NCBI GenBank assembly: GCA_036555725.1
Contig: DATBKU010000164.1
Coordinates: 1 to 64,000, forward strand
Origin: CALAED01 sp036555725
GTDB lineage: Bacteria; Actinomycetota; Actinomycetes; Streptosporangiales; Streptosporangiaceae
Reading direction: 5' to 3'
Length of the DNA: 64,000 nt
This document shows positions 1 to 8,719 of the stretch, piece after piece. Position numbers and translations under genes: made by a program. Under the pieces are notes generated by a model, which was not told the origin of the DNA, made no database searches, and saw only the letters and a list, made by a program, of their open reading frames with translations. Numbering within the stretch: the first letter of the stretch is position 1; the number at the start of each line of letters is the position of its first letter.

Positions 1-1
1 G

Positions 2-1591
2 GAGGAGGAGGACCGCGCCCTGCTGGCGCAGTTCAACATCGACCTCGACGCCGAGGTGGACGACGACCGCCTGGTCGTACGCCCGCCGGTGGTGACCGTC
101 ATGGGTCACGTCGACCACGGCAAGACCAAGCTGCTCGACGCGATCCGCTCAGCGAACGTGGTCGAGGGCGAGGCCGGCGGCATCACCCAGCACATCGGCG
201 CGTACCAGGTCCACGTGGAGCACGAGGACGAGGACCGGGCGATCACCTTCATCGACACCCCGGGTCACGAGGCGTTCACCGCCATGCGTGCCCGTGGCGC
301 CGAGACGACCGACCTGGTGGTGCTGGTGGTCGCCGCCGACGACGGGGTGAAGCCGCAGACCACCGAGGCGATCGACCACGCCAACGCGGCCGGAGTGCCG
401 ATCGTGGTGGCGGTCAACAAGATCGACAAGGAGGGCGCCGACCCGGCGAAGGTGCGGTCGCAGCTCACCGAGTACGGCCTGGTGGCCGAGGAGTTCGGCG
501 GGCAGACGCTGTTCGTCGACGTCTCGGCGAAACAGGGCCTCAACCTCGACAATCTGCTCGAGGCGGTCATCCTGACCGCCGACGCCGAGCTGGACCTGAA
601 GGCCAACCCCGACCAGCCGGCCCAGGGCGTCGCCATCGAGGCGCACCTCGACCGCGGCCGCGGCGCCGTGGCGACTGTGCTGGTCCAGCGCGGCACACTG
701 CGGGTCGGCGACTCGATCGTCTGTGGCGGCGCGTACGGCCGCGTACGGGCGATGCTCGACGAGAACTTCAACCCCGTCGAGGAGGCCCCGCCGTCCCGCC
801 CGGTGCAGGTGCTCGGCCTGACCGCGGTGCCCGGCGCCGGCGACAACTTCCTGGTCGTCGACGACGACCGGGTGGCACGGCAGATCGCCGACCGGCGGGC
901 GGCCCGCAAGCGCAACGCGGAGCTGCTCAAGAGCCCGGCGCGCCGCACTCTCGAGGACATCATGAAGGGCGAGGTCCAAGAGCTGCTGCTCATCCTCAAG
1001 GGCGACGTCTCCGGTTCGGTGGAGGCCCTCGAGGACTCGCTCCTCAAGATCGATGTGGGCGACGAGGTCGGCCTGCGCGTCATCCGCCGCGGCGTCGGTG
1101 CGATCACCCAGGACGACGTCAACCTCGCGCTGACGTCCGAGGGCACGGTCATCATCGGCTTCAACGTGCGGCCGGAGCGCAACGCGCAGGAGCTGGCCGA
1201 GCGCGAGGGCGTCGACATCCGCTACTACTCGGTCATCTACCAGGCGATCGAGGAGGTCGAGGCGGCCCTCAAGGGCATGCTCAAGCCGGAGTTCGAAGAG
1301 GCCCAGCTCGGCACCGCGGAGGTCCGCGAGATCTTCCGGGTCCCGCGCGTCGGCAACATCGCCGGCTCGATGGTGCTGTCCGGCACGGTCACCCGCAACA
1401 GCAAGGCGCGGCTGGTCCGGGACGGTGTCGTGGTCGCCGACAACCTCACGGTGTCGTCGCTGCGCCGGTTCAAGGATGACGCCACCGAGGTCCGCGAGGG
1501 CTTCGAGTGCGGCATCGGGGTCGGCTACAACGACATCAAGCTCGGCGACATCATCGAGACGTTCGAGATGCGAGAGAAGCCGCGCGACTGA
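2..1591 (+). CDS. infB: Translation initiation factor IF-2, C-terminal part (gene begins before the window)
   Basis: The reading frame is open from base 2, so the N-terminal part lies outside the window. IF-2 is the GTPase that brings fMet-tRNA to the 30S subunit and promotes subunit joining. Visible are the P-loop GHVDHGKTKLLD, the switch II motif DTPGHEAF, and NKID for guanine recognition, followed by the beta-barrel and C-terminal fMet-tRNA-binding domains ending in IETFEMREKPRD. An acidic stretch (EEEDRALL) precedes the G domain. The next genes (DUF503, rbfA, NrnA-like) follow in the usual actinobacterial order. The family assignment is certain; only the 5' end is missing. Confidence 0.97.
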   Translation, partial: EEEDRALLAQFNIDLDAEVDDDRLVVRPPVVTVMGHVDHGKTKLLDAIRSANVVEGEAGGITQHIGAYQVHVEHEDEDRAITFIDTPGHEAFTAMRARGAETTDLVVLVVAADDGVKPQTTEAIDHANAAGVPIVVAVNKIDKEGADPAKVRSQLTEYGLVAEEFGGQTLFVDVSAKQGLNLDNLLEAVILTADAELDLKANPDQPAQGVAIEAHLDRGRGAVATVLVQRGTLRVGDSIVCGGAYGRVRAMLDENFNPVEEAPPSRPVQVLGLTAVPGAGDNFLVVDDDRVARQIADRRAARKRNAELLKSPARRTLEDIMKGEVQELLLILKGDVSGSVEALEDSLLKIDVGDEVGLRVIRRGVGAITQDDVNLALTSEGTVIIGFNVRPERNAQELAEREGVDIRYYSVIYQAIEEVEAALKGMLKPEFEEAQLGTAEVREIFRVPRVGNIAGSMVLSGTVTRNSKARLVRDGVVVADNLTVSSLRRFKDDATEVREGFECGIGVGYNDIKLGDIIETFEMREKPRD

Positions 1592-1603
1592 GGGTCCGTT
1601 CCT

Positions 1604-1656
1604 CGTGTCCTCGCGGTCGCCCGTACGATTCGTACGGCGCGGACCGCGAGGGCACG
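1604..1656. other. Long hairpin between infB and the DUF503 gene
   Basis: Bases 1604-1618 (CGTGTCCTCGCGGTC) pair with 1642-1656 over 15 positions with one G-T pair. The loop holds a second perfect 7-bp stem (1621-1627 with 1631-1637, loop ATT). There is no T-run on either side, so it is not a classic intrinsic terminator. Possible roles are an L-shaped terminator as used in actinobacteria, an RNase III site, or attenuation between infB and the downstream genes. The structure is seen directly; the role is inference. Confidence 0.6.
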
Positions 1657-1691
1657 GGGCGCGGCCGTCTCGGGCGGTCGCGCTGGGGCAG

Positions 1692-2000
1692 GTGATCGCT
1701 CAGGTGTACGTGGGTGCGTTGACGCTGGACCTGCTGCTGGGAGACGTACGGTCGCTCAAGCAGAAGCGATCGGTCATCCGGCCCATCGTCGCCGAGGTGC
1801 AAAAGCGGTTCCCGGCGGTGGCCGTCGCCGAGACCGGAGACTACGACCTGCACCGCAGGGCGGAGATCGGTATCGCCGTGGTCTCGGCGACGGCCGCCAA
1901 CTGCGGCCACGTGCTCGACGCCTGCGAACGGCTGGTCGCCGGGCGTCCCGACATCGAGCTGCTGTCCGCGCGGCACCGGCTCTTCAAAGACGAAGACTGA
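1692..2000 (+). CDS. DUF503 (YlxP-like) family protein
   Basis: This is a small protein of about 102 residues with the family signature RSLKQKRSVI near the N-terminus and a C-terminal ELLSARHRLFKDED. DUF503 proteins (YlxP in Bacillus) sit between infB and rbfA in many Gram-positive bacteria and are thought to help ribosome maturation; the biochemical role is not settled. The frame stays open far upstream, but similarity to the family only begins here. GTG 1692 is chosen, with GTG 1704 as an alternative because neither has a strong Shine-Dalgarno. rbfA starts 28 nt downstream. Confidence 0.85.
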   Translation: MIAQVYVGALTLDLLLGDVRSLKQKRSVIRPIVAEVQKRFPAVAVAETGDYDLHRRAEIGIAVVSATAANCGHVLDACERLVAGRPDIELLSARHRLFKDED

Positions 2001-2028
2001 ACAACACTGGTGACAAGGAAGGCGACCC

Positions 2029-2550
2029 ATGGACGCGGCCAGGGCACGTAAGCTCGCCGATCGCATTCAGCAGATCGTGGCCGAGATGCTGGAGCGGCGG
2101 ATCAAGGATCCGCGCCTCGGCTTCGTTACGGTGACGGATGCCCGGCTGACCAACGATCTCCGGGACGCCACGATCTACTACACCGTGTACGGCTCGGACG
2201 GCGAGCGGGCCGACACGGCCGCGGCCCTGGAGAGCGCCAAGGGCGTGATCCGCTCGGAGGTGGGCCGGCAGACCGGGCTCCGGCACACCCCGTCGCTGGC
2301 CTTCGTCCCGGATGCGATCCCGGACAACGCGCGGCACGTCGACGAACTGCTGGCCAAGGCGCGCGCCAAAGACGAGCAGGTCGCCCAGACGGCCGAGGGC
2401 GCACACCCGGCGGGCGACCCGAATCCCTACCGCGACTCGACCGCGAGCGAGCCCGCCGACGGCGGGTCAGCGGGGAGTGATCCTGCCGGAGGGCAGCTTT
2501 CCGAAAGCGAAGGCGGCACAGATGGCGACGCGGGATACTCCGCAACGTGA
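2029..2550 (+). CDS. rbfA: 30S ribosome-binding factor RbfA
   Basis: RbfA is a KH-fold protein that binds the pre-30S subunit and helps 16S rRNA 5'-end maturation. The protein has 173 residues: a typical core of about 120 residues (RKLADRIQQIVAEMLERRIKDPRLGFVTVTDARL is the recognisable start, given here only by its first motif RKLADRIQQIV) and a non-conserved acidic, Gly/Ser-rich tail of about 50 residues, common in actinobacteria. AAGGAAGG lies just upstream of ATG 2029. The stop overlaps the GTG of the following DHH gene by 4 nt, which suggests translational coupling. Confidence 0.95.
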   Translation: MDAARARKLADRIQQIVAEMLERRIKDPRLGFVTVTDARLTNDLRDATIYYTVYGSDGERADTAAALESAKGVIRSEVGRQTGLRHTPSLAFVPDAIPDNARHVDELLAKARAKDEQVAQTAEGAHPAGDPNPYRDSTASEPADGGSAGSDPAGGQLSESEGGTDGDAGYSAT

Positions 2551-3641
2551 GCGAGGCCGTAAGCGAGGACGTGCGCGTTGCCGGGCGCCCGCTCGTTAGT
2601 TCCGTGGTGACCGACGCCGACTGGGTGCGCGCGGTCGAGCTGATCGAGGCGGCGGACGAGGTCTGCCTGGCCTGCCACGTGACCCCGGACGGCGACGCGC
2701 TCGGCTCGATGCTGGCCTGCGCGCTCGCGCTGCGCGCCCTGGGGAAGACGTGCGTGGCGTCGTTCAGCGACCCGTTCACCGTGCCGTCCAACCTGCGGTT
2801 CCTGCCCGGCCTCGAGCTGCTCACCCCGCCCGTGGGCTATCCAGCCGCGCCGGCCTTGATGCTGACCTTCGACGCCGCCAGCCGCGACCGGCTCGGCTCG
2901 CTGGCGCCGCAGGCGGAGAAGGCCCGCGACCTCCTCGTCATCGATCATCACGCCTCCAACACGCGGTTCGGCAGCGCGCACCTCGTCGATCCGGCGGCCG
3001 CCGCCACCGCGGTGCTCACCGAGTCGCTGATCACCCGGCTGGGGGCCGCGCTGACCCGCGACGTGGCGCTCGGCCTGTACGCCGGGCTGGTCAGCGACAC
3101 CGGCTCGTTCAAGTACGCCAGCACCACGCCGCAGGTCCACGACCTCGCCGGGCGCCTGCTCGCCACCGGCATCCGGCCCGATCGCGTCGGCCTGGAGCTG
3201 TGGGACCGGGCGCCGTTCGGCTACCTGCTCGTCCTGTCGGCGGCACTGAACCGGGCCCGGCTGGAACGCGACGCCGCGGGCGGCCTCGGACTGGTGTGGA
3301 CCGTCGTGAGCCACGCCGACCGGGCCGCGCACGACGTACCGTACGACCTGGTCGAGAACGTGATCGACGTGGTGCGCCGCACCGACGAGGCCGAGGTCGC
3401 GGTCGTCTTCAAGGAGTCCGACGACGGCGCCTGGTACGTCTCGACCCGGTCCAAGGGCCGGGTCGACGTCGGCAGCGTCTGCAGCGCACTGGGCGGTGGC
3501 GGCCATCCGACCGCCGCCGGCTTCACGGCCGTGGGCTCCCCGCCGGCCGTGATCGGCCACCTGCGCGCCGCGCTCGCCACCGCCCCGGCCCCCAACGGAA
3601 CCAGGCCCCTCCCCGGCGTCCACCCCACGAGAAAGGCATGA
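2547..3641 (+). CDS. DHH/DHHA1 phosphoesterase (NrnA/CnpB-like nano-RNase and pAp/c-di-AMP phosphodiesterase)
   Basis: The 364-residue protein carries the DHH-family metal motifs: CHVTPDGDALGS near the N-terminus, VIDHHASNTRFG in the middle, and the DHHA1 glycine motif GGGGHPTAAGF near the C-terminus. The family degrades 2-5-nt RNA and dephosphorylates 3'-phosphoadenosine 5'-phosphate; the mycobacterial homologue at the same locus also cleaves cyclic di-AMP products. Which activity dominates here cannot be read from sequence. It starts with GTG inside the rbfA stop and its own stop overlaps the truB ATG (ATGA), so rbfA, this gene and truB form one coupled unit. Confidence 0.92.
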   Translation: MSEAVSEDVRVAGRPLVSSVVTDADWVRAVELIEAADEVCLACHVTPDGDALGSMLACALALRALGKTCVASFSDPFTVPSNLRFLPGLELLTPPVGYPAAPALMLTFDAASRDRLGSLAPQAEKARDLLVIDHHASNTRFGSAHLVDPAAAATAVLTESLITRLGAALTRDVALGLYAGLVSDTGSFKYASTTPQVHDLAGRLLATGIRPDRVGLELWDRAPFGYLLVLSAALNRARLERDAAGGLGLVWTVVSHADRAAHDVPYDLVENVIDVVRRTDEAEVAVVFKESDDGAWYVSTRSKGRVDVGSVCSALGGGGHPTAAGFTAVGSPPAVIGHLRAALATAPAPNGTRPLPGVHPTRKA

Positions 3642-4507
3642 ACGCGGGACTCGTCATCGTCGACAAACCGGCCGGCTGGACCTCCCACGATGTGGTCGGC
3701 AAGCTGCGCCGGCTGGCCGGTACCCGGCGGGTCGGGCACGCCGGCACGCTGGACCCGATGGCGACCGGGGTACTCGTCGTCGGCATCGAGAAGGCCACCC
3801 GGCTGCTCGGCCATCTGGCGCTGACCGAGAAGGCCTACGACGCCACGATGCGGCTGGGCCAGACGACCAACACCGACGACGCCGAGGGCGAGGTCACCGC
3901 GACCGCGTCGGCCGCGCGGGTCTCCGACGACGCGCTGCGCGCCGCGGTCGCCGCGCTGACCGGCGAGATCCGGCAGGTGCCGCCGCAGGTGAGCGCGGTC
4001 AAGGTGGACGGACAGCGGGCGTACAAGCGGGCGCGGGCAGGGGAAGACGTCGCGCTTTCGGCCCGCACCGTCACGGTGCCCGACTTCACGGTCCGCCGTG
4101 TCCGGCGCGACGCTGACCTCATCGACCTCGACGTCTCCATCACGTGCTCCAGCGGGACGTACATCAGGGCGCTCGCCCGCGACCTCGGTGCGGCGCTCGG
4201 CACCGGCGGCCACCTGACGTACCTGCGCCGCACCCGGGTCGGCCCGTACGACCTGGCCATGGCCCGGACTATCGAGCAGCTCACCGAGAAGCTCGACGTG
4301 CTGCCACTCGCGGACGCGGTGGCGGCCGCGTTCCCCCGCCGCGACGTGTCCGCCGACGAGGCCCGCAAGGTGACGCACGGCGTACGGCTGCCCGCCGTCG
4401 GGCTCGGCCCCGGCCCGGTCGGCGTCTTCGGCCCCGACGGCTCGCTGCTGGCCCTGGTCGAGGAGCACGGCCCGGTCGCCAAGTCCCTCGTCGTGTTCGT
4501 CGCCTGA
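3638..4507 (+). CDS. truB: tRNA pseudouridine(55) synthase TruB
   Basis: TruB makes pseudouridine 55 in the T-loop of nearly all tRNAs. The catalytic motif GHAGTLDPMATG places the nucleophile at Asp39. Downstream motifs KAYDATMRLG, the PPQVSAVKVDG segment and SCSSGTYIRALARDLG-like region are all present (CSSGTYIRALARDLG). Length is 289 residues, normal for the family with its PUA-like C-terminal region. The ATG overlaps the stop of the NrnA-like gene. About 150 nt separates it from ribF. Confidence 0.97.
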   Translation: MNAGLVIVDKPAGWTSHDVVGKLRRLAGTRRVGHAGTLDPMATGVLVVGIEKATRLLGHLALTEKAYDATMRLGQTTNTDDAEGEVTATASAARVSDDALRAAVAALTGEIRQVPPQVSAVKVDGQRAYKRARAGEDVALSARTVTVPDFTVRRVRRDADLIDLDVSITCSSGTYIRALARDLGAALGTGGHLTYLRRTRVGPYDLAMARTIEQLTEKLDVLPLADAVAAAFPRRDVSADEARKVTHGVRLPAVGLGPGPVGVFGPDGSLLALVEEHGPVAKSLVVFVA

Positions 4508-4657
4508 GGGCCGTAGGATCGCGGGCCGTTCATACGGAAGTAGAGTTCGAGTTGGGCGACGGAGCTCCGTGAAACGGTCCGCTTCGTAGCGCGTTACCTT
4601 CGCATGGCAGGCTTGATGCGGGGCACGAGGGGCGGCCGAAGGAGAGGAGCGTGCAGG

Positions 4658-5638
4658 GTGCGGCGCTGGCAGGGGCTCGATGACGTCCCCGCGGACTGGG
4701 GGAGGTCCGTCGTCACGATCGGCGTGTTCGACGGAGTGCACCGCGGGCACCAGACGATCGTCGCCCGCGCCGTCGACCTTGCCCGCGAGCTCCGGCTCCC
4801 GGTGGTCGTCATCACCTTCGACCCACATCCGGACGAGGTCGTCCGGCCCGGCTCCCACCCGCCGCTGCTGAGCTCGCCGAAACGGCGGGCCGAGCTGCTC
4901 GCGGGCCTCGGCGTCGACGCCGTCATGGTGCTGCCGTTCACCCTGGAGCTGTCCCAGATGGGGCCCGATGAGTTCGTCCAGTCCGTCCTGGTCGAGCGGC
5001 TGCACGCGGCCCGCGTGATCGTGGGGGAGAACTTCCGCTTCGGTCACAAGGCCCGCGGCGACGTCGCCCTGCTCCAGGAGCTGGGCGAGAAGTACGACTT
5101 CGAGGCCGAGGGTGTGCCGCTGGTGGCCAACGACGAGACGATCTCCTCGTCGTACGTCAGGGAACGGCTGGCCGCCGGCGACGTCCAGGCCGCGCGCGAG
5201 GCGATGGGCCGGCCGCATCGGGTGGAGGGCGTGGTCGTCCGCGGCCATCAGCGGGGAAGGGCGCTCGGCTTCCCCACCGCCAACCTCGAGACGTTGCCGC
5301 ATACGGCCATCCCGCGCGACGGCGTGTATGCGGGGTGGCTGGAGTGCTTTCCGGTCCCACCCGAGTCGGACGACACCGGTGCAGGCCAGAGCGGGGACAC
5401 CCGGTGGCCGGCGGCCATCTCGATCGGCACCAACCCCACCTTCGAGGGGGTGGAGCGCTCGGTCGAGGCGTACGCCCTCGACCGCGACGACCTCGACCTG
5501 TACGGCGAGCACGTGGCGGTCGATTTCGCCGAGCGGATCCGCGACACGCTGAAGTTCGACTCCATCGCCGCGCTGGTCGCGGAAATGCACCGTGACGTCG
5601 CCCGCGCCCGCGAGATCACAGGCCGTTTCCGCACGTGA
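4658..5638 (+). CDS. ribF: Bifunctional riboflavin kinase / FAD synthetase
   Basis: RibF phosphorylates riboflavin to FMN and adenylates FMN to FAD. The N-terminal nucleotidyltransferase domain has GVFDGVHRGHQTIV and the SSSYVRERLAAGDV motif; the C-terminal flavokinase domain has GRALGFPTANLE and GVYAGWLE. I prefer GTG 4658 (326 residues), about nine bases after AAGGAGAGGAG. An in-frame ATG at 4604 would add 18 residues with no support from the family. A TAGGAT hexamer at 4514-4519 just after truB could be the -10 of a ribF promoter, but no clear -35 accompanies it. Confidence 0.94.
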   Translation: MRRWQGLDDVPADWGRSVVTIGVFDGVHRGHQTIVARAVDLARELRLPVVVITFDPHPDEVVRPGSHPPLLSSPKRRAELLAGLGVDAVMVLPFTLELSQMGPDEFVQSVLVERLHAARVIVGENFRFGHKARGDVALLQELGEKYDFEAEGVPLVANDETISSSYVRERLAAGDVQAAREAMGRPHRVEGVVVRGHQRGRALGFPTANLETLPHTAIPRDGVYAGWLECFPVPPESDDTGAGQSGDTRWPAAISIGTNPTFEGVERSVEAYALDRDDLDLYGEHVAVDFAERIRDTLKFDSIAALVAEMHRDVARAREITGRFRT

Positions 5639-5806
5639 CAGGTTGCTCCCGCAACGTGGTACGGTGAAGAGTCGCCAGGGCGAGTACCTGGCCAGTCCCG
5701 CAAGCGGCCCCGCTGTACCCTCAGTTGGCGGGCCGCTTCGAACGCACGATGCGGAGCCCGCGCAACAGCATGGGTGTTTCTGCGCGTGACGACCTGAAGG
5801 AGTCTC
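5636..5806 (+). promoter_or_regulatory. rpsO promoter and structured leader
   Basis: TGACAG (5636-5641), an 18-nt spacer and TACGGT (5660-5665) form a plausible sigma-70-type promoter overlapping the ribF stop. The transcribed leader contains a perfect 9-bp stem, AAGCGGCCC (5702-5710) with GGGCCGCTT (5730-5738), separated by 19 nt. S15 represses its own synthesis by binding structured leaders in several phyla, so autoregulation is a reasonable guess. No T-run follows the stem, so control would be at translation or processing rather than by an intrinsic terminator. Confidence 0.5.
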
Positions 5807-6076
5807 GTGTCTCTCGACACCGCTGTAAAGAACCAGATCATCGCCGAGTACGCGACTGTTGAGGGTGACACCGGGTCCCCGGAGGTCCAGGTCGCGTTGC
5901 TGACCCGCCGGATCAACGATCTGACGGAGCACCTCAAGACGCACAAACACGACCACCACAGCCGCCGCGGGCTGCTGCTGCTGGTCGGCCGGCGTCGGCG
6001 ACTGCTCAAGTACCTTCAGAAAAAGGACATCAACCGCTACCGGCAGTTGATCGAGCGACTCGGTCTGCGCCGATAG
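5807..6076 (+). CDS. rpsO: 30S ribosomal protein S15
   Basis: The 89-residue product has the canonical S15 features: TGSPEVQVALLTRRINDLTEHL, shown here by the motif GSPEVQVALLTRRI, then the HHSRRGLLLLVGRRRRLL helix and RYRQLIERLGLRR end. S15 is a primary 16S rRNA binder of the central domain. Start is GTG preceded by GAAGGAG. rpsO is followed by pnp, the classic bacterial pair, with a hairpin in between. Confidence 0.98.
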   Translation: MSLDTAVKNQIIAEYATVEGDTGSPEVQVALLTRRINDLTEHLKTHKHDHHSRRGLLLLVGRRRRLLKYLQKKDINRYRQLIERLGLRR

Positions 6077-6083
6077 CGCCCGG

Positions 6084-6116
6084 CGAAGGGGCGGAGCCGG
6101 GGGGAACCGCCCTTCG
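6084..6116 (+). terminator. Hairpin after rpsO (partial terminator or RNA processing site)
   Basis: CGAAGGGGCG (6084-6093) can pair with CGCCCTTCG (6108-6116) with one bulged G. It lies 8 nt after the rpsO stop and is followed by TTCGTAAAAC rather than a real T-run. In other bacteria the rpsO-pnp spacer holds a terminator and an RNase III site used for PNPase autocontrol; a similar function is possible here. Confidence 0.45.
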
Positions 6117-6310
6117 TTCGTAAAACTGAACACGCAAGTCCGCGGCCACCGGCCCGATTCGTCGAGGGCCGGTCCTCGGTAGTGGCCTCCGGGTCGTCGC
6201 CTGAACCGCACGGGTCAGCGCGCGGCGAGCCGAGGGCTTCGATCGAAGACCGGCGCATCGCCACAGGGTCCGACGGACGCGGGGAGATACCAACCGCAAG
6301 GAGGTAACCC

Positions 6311-8719
6311 GTGGAGGCTGTGCGCATAGAAGGAGCGCAAAGCGCCGAAGCCGTCATCGACAACGGCTCATTCGGGACCCGAACCATTCGATTCGAGACG
6401 GGCCGGCTGGCCCGCCAGGCGGCCGGCTCGGCCGTCGCCTACCTGGACGACGAGACCATGGTCCTGTCGGCCACCACAGCGTCGAAGCAGCCCAAGGAAA
6501 ACCTGGACTTCTTCCCGCTGACCGTGGACGTGGAAGAGCGGATGTACGCCGCCGGCCGCATCCCCGGTTCGTTCTTCCGCCGTGAGGGCCGTCCGTCCGA
6601 AGACGCGATCCTCACCTGCCGGCTCATCGACCGGCCGCTGCGCCCGTCGTTCGTCAAGGGCCTGCGCAACGAGATCCAGATCGTCGAGACGATCCTGGCC
6701 CTGCACCCGGACCATCTGTACGACGTCGTGGCCATCAACGCCGCATCGATGTCGACGCAGCTGTCCGGGCTGCCGTTCTCCGGCCCGATCGGCGGCGTGC
6801 GGATCGCGCTGATCGAGGGGCAATGGGTCGCTTTCCCGACCCACCCGGAGCTGGAGCGCGCGACGTTCGACATGGTCGTCGCGGGGCGCGTCCTCGGGGA
6901 CGGCGACGTCGCGATCATGATGGTCGAGGCGGAGTCCACGCCCGGCACGCTCCGGCTCATCGCCGACGGCGCGGTCGCCCCGACCGAGGAGACCGTCGCG
7001 GCGGGGCTCGATGCCGCCAAGCCGTTCATCAAGGTGCTGTGCACCGCGCAGAGCCAGCTGGCCACCGCGGCCGGCAAGGAGACCGCCGAGTACCCGCTCT
7101 TCCCGGACTACCAGGACGACGTGTACGACGCGGTGGCCGCCGCGATCAGCGACGAGCTGGCCCAGGCCCTGACGATCGCCGCCAAGCAGGAGCGCGAGAG
7201 CGAGCTCGACCGGGTCAAGGCCCTGGCCGCCGAGAAGCTGCTGCCCGACTTCGAGGGCCGCGAGAAGGAGATCTCCGCGGCGTTCCGGTCGCTGACCAAG
7301 AAGCTCGTACGCGAGCGGGTTATCCGCGACGGGGTCCGCATCGACGGGCGCGGCCTCAAGGACATCCGCCAGCTGTCGGCCGAGGCGCACGTGATCCCGC
7401 GGGTGCACGGCTCGGCGCTGTTCGAGCGGGGCGAGACGCAGATCCTGGGCGTGACGACGCTGAACATGCTCCGCATGGAGCAGATGATCGACACGCTCAA
7501 CCCCGAGAAGACCAAGCGCTACATGCACAACTACAACTTCCCGCCGTACTCGACCGGTGAGACCGGCCGGGTCGGTTCGCCCAAGCGGCGGGAGATCGGG
7601 CACGGCGCGCTGGCCGAGCGGGCACTGATCCCGGTGTTGCCCACGCGCGAGGAGTTCCCGTACGCCATCCGGCAGGTGTCGGAGGCCATCAGTTCCAACG
7701 GCTCGACGTCGATGGGGTCGGTCTGCGCGTCCACCATGTCGCTGCTGGACGCGGGCGTGCCGCTCAAGGAGATGGTCGCCGGCATCGCGATGGGCCTGAT
7801 CAACGAGGGCGACGAGTTCGTCACGCTGACCGACATCCTCGGCGCCGAGGACGCCTTCGGCGACATGGACTTCAAGGTCGCCGGCACTCGCGACGTCATC
7901 ACGGCCCTGCAGCTCGACACCAAGCTCGACGGCATTCCGGCGTCGGTGCTGGGCGCCGCGCTCAAGCAGGCCAAGGGCGCCCGGCTGGCCATCCTCGACG
8001 TGATGCGTGAGGCCATCGAGGCGCCGGGCGAGATGAGCCCCAACGCGCCGCGGATCATCACGATCAAGGTTCCGGTCGACAAGATCGGCGAGGTCATCGG
8101 GCCCAAGGGCAAGATGATCAACTCGATCCAGGACGACACCGGCGCCGACATCACCATCGAGGACGACGGCACGATCTACGTCGGCGCCACCGACGGCCCG
8201 TCGGCCGAGGCGGCGCGGCAGGCGATCAACGCCATCGCCAACCCGCACATGCCGGAGATCGGCGAGCGTTACCTCGGCACGGTCGTCAAGACCACGACGT
8301 TCGGCGCGTTCGTCTCACTGCTCCCGGGCAAGGACGGCCTGCTGCACGTCTCGCAGATCCGCAAGCTGCACGGCGGCAAGCGGATCGAGAACGTGGACGA
8401 CGTCATCAAGGTCGGCGAGAAGATCCAGGTCGAGGTCACCGAGATCGACCAGCGCGGCAAGCTGTCGCTCGTGCCGGTCGAGGTCGTCGAGCGGGAGGCG
8501 ACCGAGGGGCCGTCCGACGGCGAGGGCGGCGGCGAGCGTCGCGACCGGAGCGACCGAGGCGACCGTGGTGAGCGGAGCGATCACGGCGAGCGCCGGGAGC
8601 GCGGCGGCGAGCCGCGCCGGCGCCGCACCCGCGGCGGCCGCGACAGCCGCGACGCCGCTCCCAATGACTCGGCGCCCCGCGGCGGGCTCGACACCGATGA
8701 GGGCAACCGCAACTCGTGA
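6311..8719 (+). CDS. pnp: Polyribonucleotide nucleotidyltransferase (PNPase / guanosine pentaphosphate synthetase type)
   Basis: PNPase degrades RNA 3'-5' by phosphorolysis and can add tails. The 802-residue protein shows two RNase PH domains separated by an all-helical linker, the KH domain motif GEVIGPKGKMINSIQ, and the S1 domain (GTVVKTTTFGAFVSLLPG then DGLLHVSQI). The actinobacterial tail is rich in Arg, Gly and Glu (GDRGERSDHGERRERGGE), probably an RNA- or partner-binding extension. AAGGAGGT lies ahead of GTG 6311. Its 234-nt leader is long, allowing post-transcriptional control. The stop overlaps the next gene by 4 nt. Confidence 0.97.
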   Translation: MEAVRIEGAQSAEAVIDNGSFGTRTIRFETGRLARQAAGSAVAYLDDETMVLSATTASKQPKENLDFFPLTVDVEERMYAAGRIPGSFFRREGRPSEDAILTCRLIDRPLRPSFVKGLRNEIQIVETILALHPDHLYDVVAINAASMSTQLSGLPFSGPIGGVRIALIEGQWVAFPTHPELERATFDMVVAGRVLGDGDVAIMMVEAESTPGTLRLIADGAVAPTEETVAAGLDAAKPFIKVLCTAQSQLATAAGKETAEYPLFPDYQDDVYDAVAAAISDELAQALTIAAKQERESELDRVKALAAEKLLPDFEGREKEISAAFRSLTKKLVRERVIRDGVRIDGRGLKDIRQLSAEAHVIPRVHGSALFERGETQILGVTTLNMLRMEQMIDTLNPEKTKRYMHNYNFPPYSTGETGRVGSPKRREIGHGALAERALIPVLPTREEFPYAIRQVSEAISSNGSTSMGSVCASTMSLLDAGVPLKEMVAGIAMGLINEGDEFVTLTDILGAEDAFGDMDFKVAGTRDVITALQLDTKLDGIPASVLGAALKQAKGARLAILDVMREAIEAPGEMSPNAPRIITIKVPVDKIGEVIGPKGKMINSIQDDTGADITIEDDGTIYVGATDGPSAEAARQAINAIANPHMPEIGERYLGTVVKTTTFGAFVSLLPGKDGLLHVSQIRKLHGGKRIENVDDVIKVGEKIQVEVTEIDQRGKLSLVPVEVVEREATEGPSDGEGGGERRDRSDRGDRGERSDHGERRERGGEPRRRRTRGGRDSRDAAPNDSAPRGGLDTDEGNRNS

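Noticed and set aside
1..13. GGAGGAGGAGGAC as a ribosome-binding site for a gene starting at 56
   Set aside because: It encodes an in-frame acidic segment of IF-2 (EEED), and the open frame continues to the window edge, so GTG 56 is an internal codon.
3221..6211. 996-residue open frame on the minus strand
   Set aside because: It is antisense to nrnA-like, truB, ribF and rpsO, has no family motif and an Arg/Gly/Pro-biased composition typical of GC-rich shadow frames.
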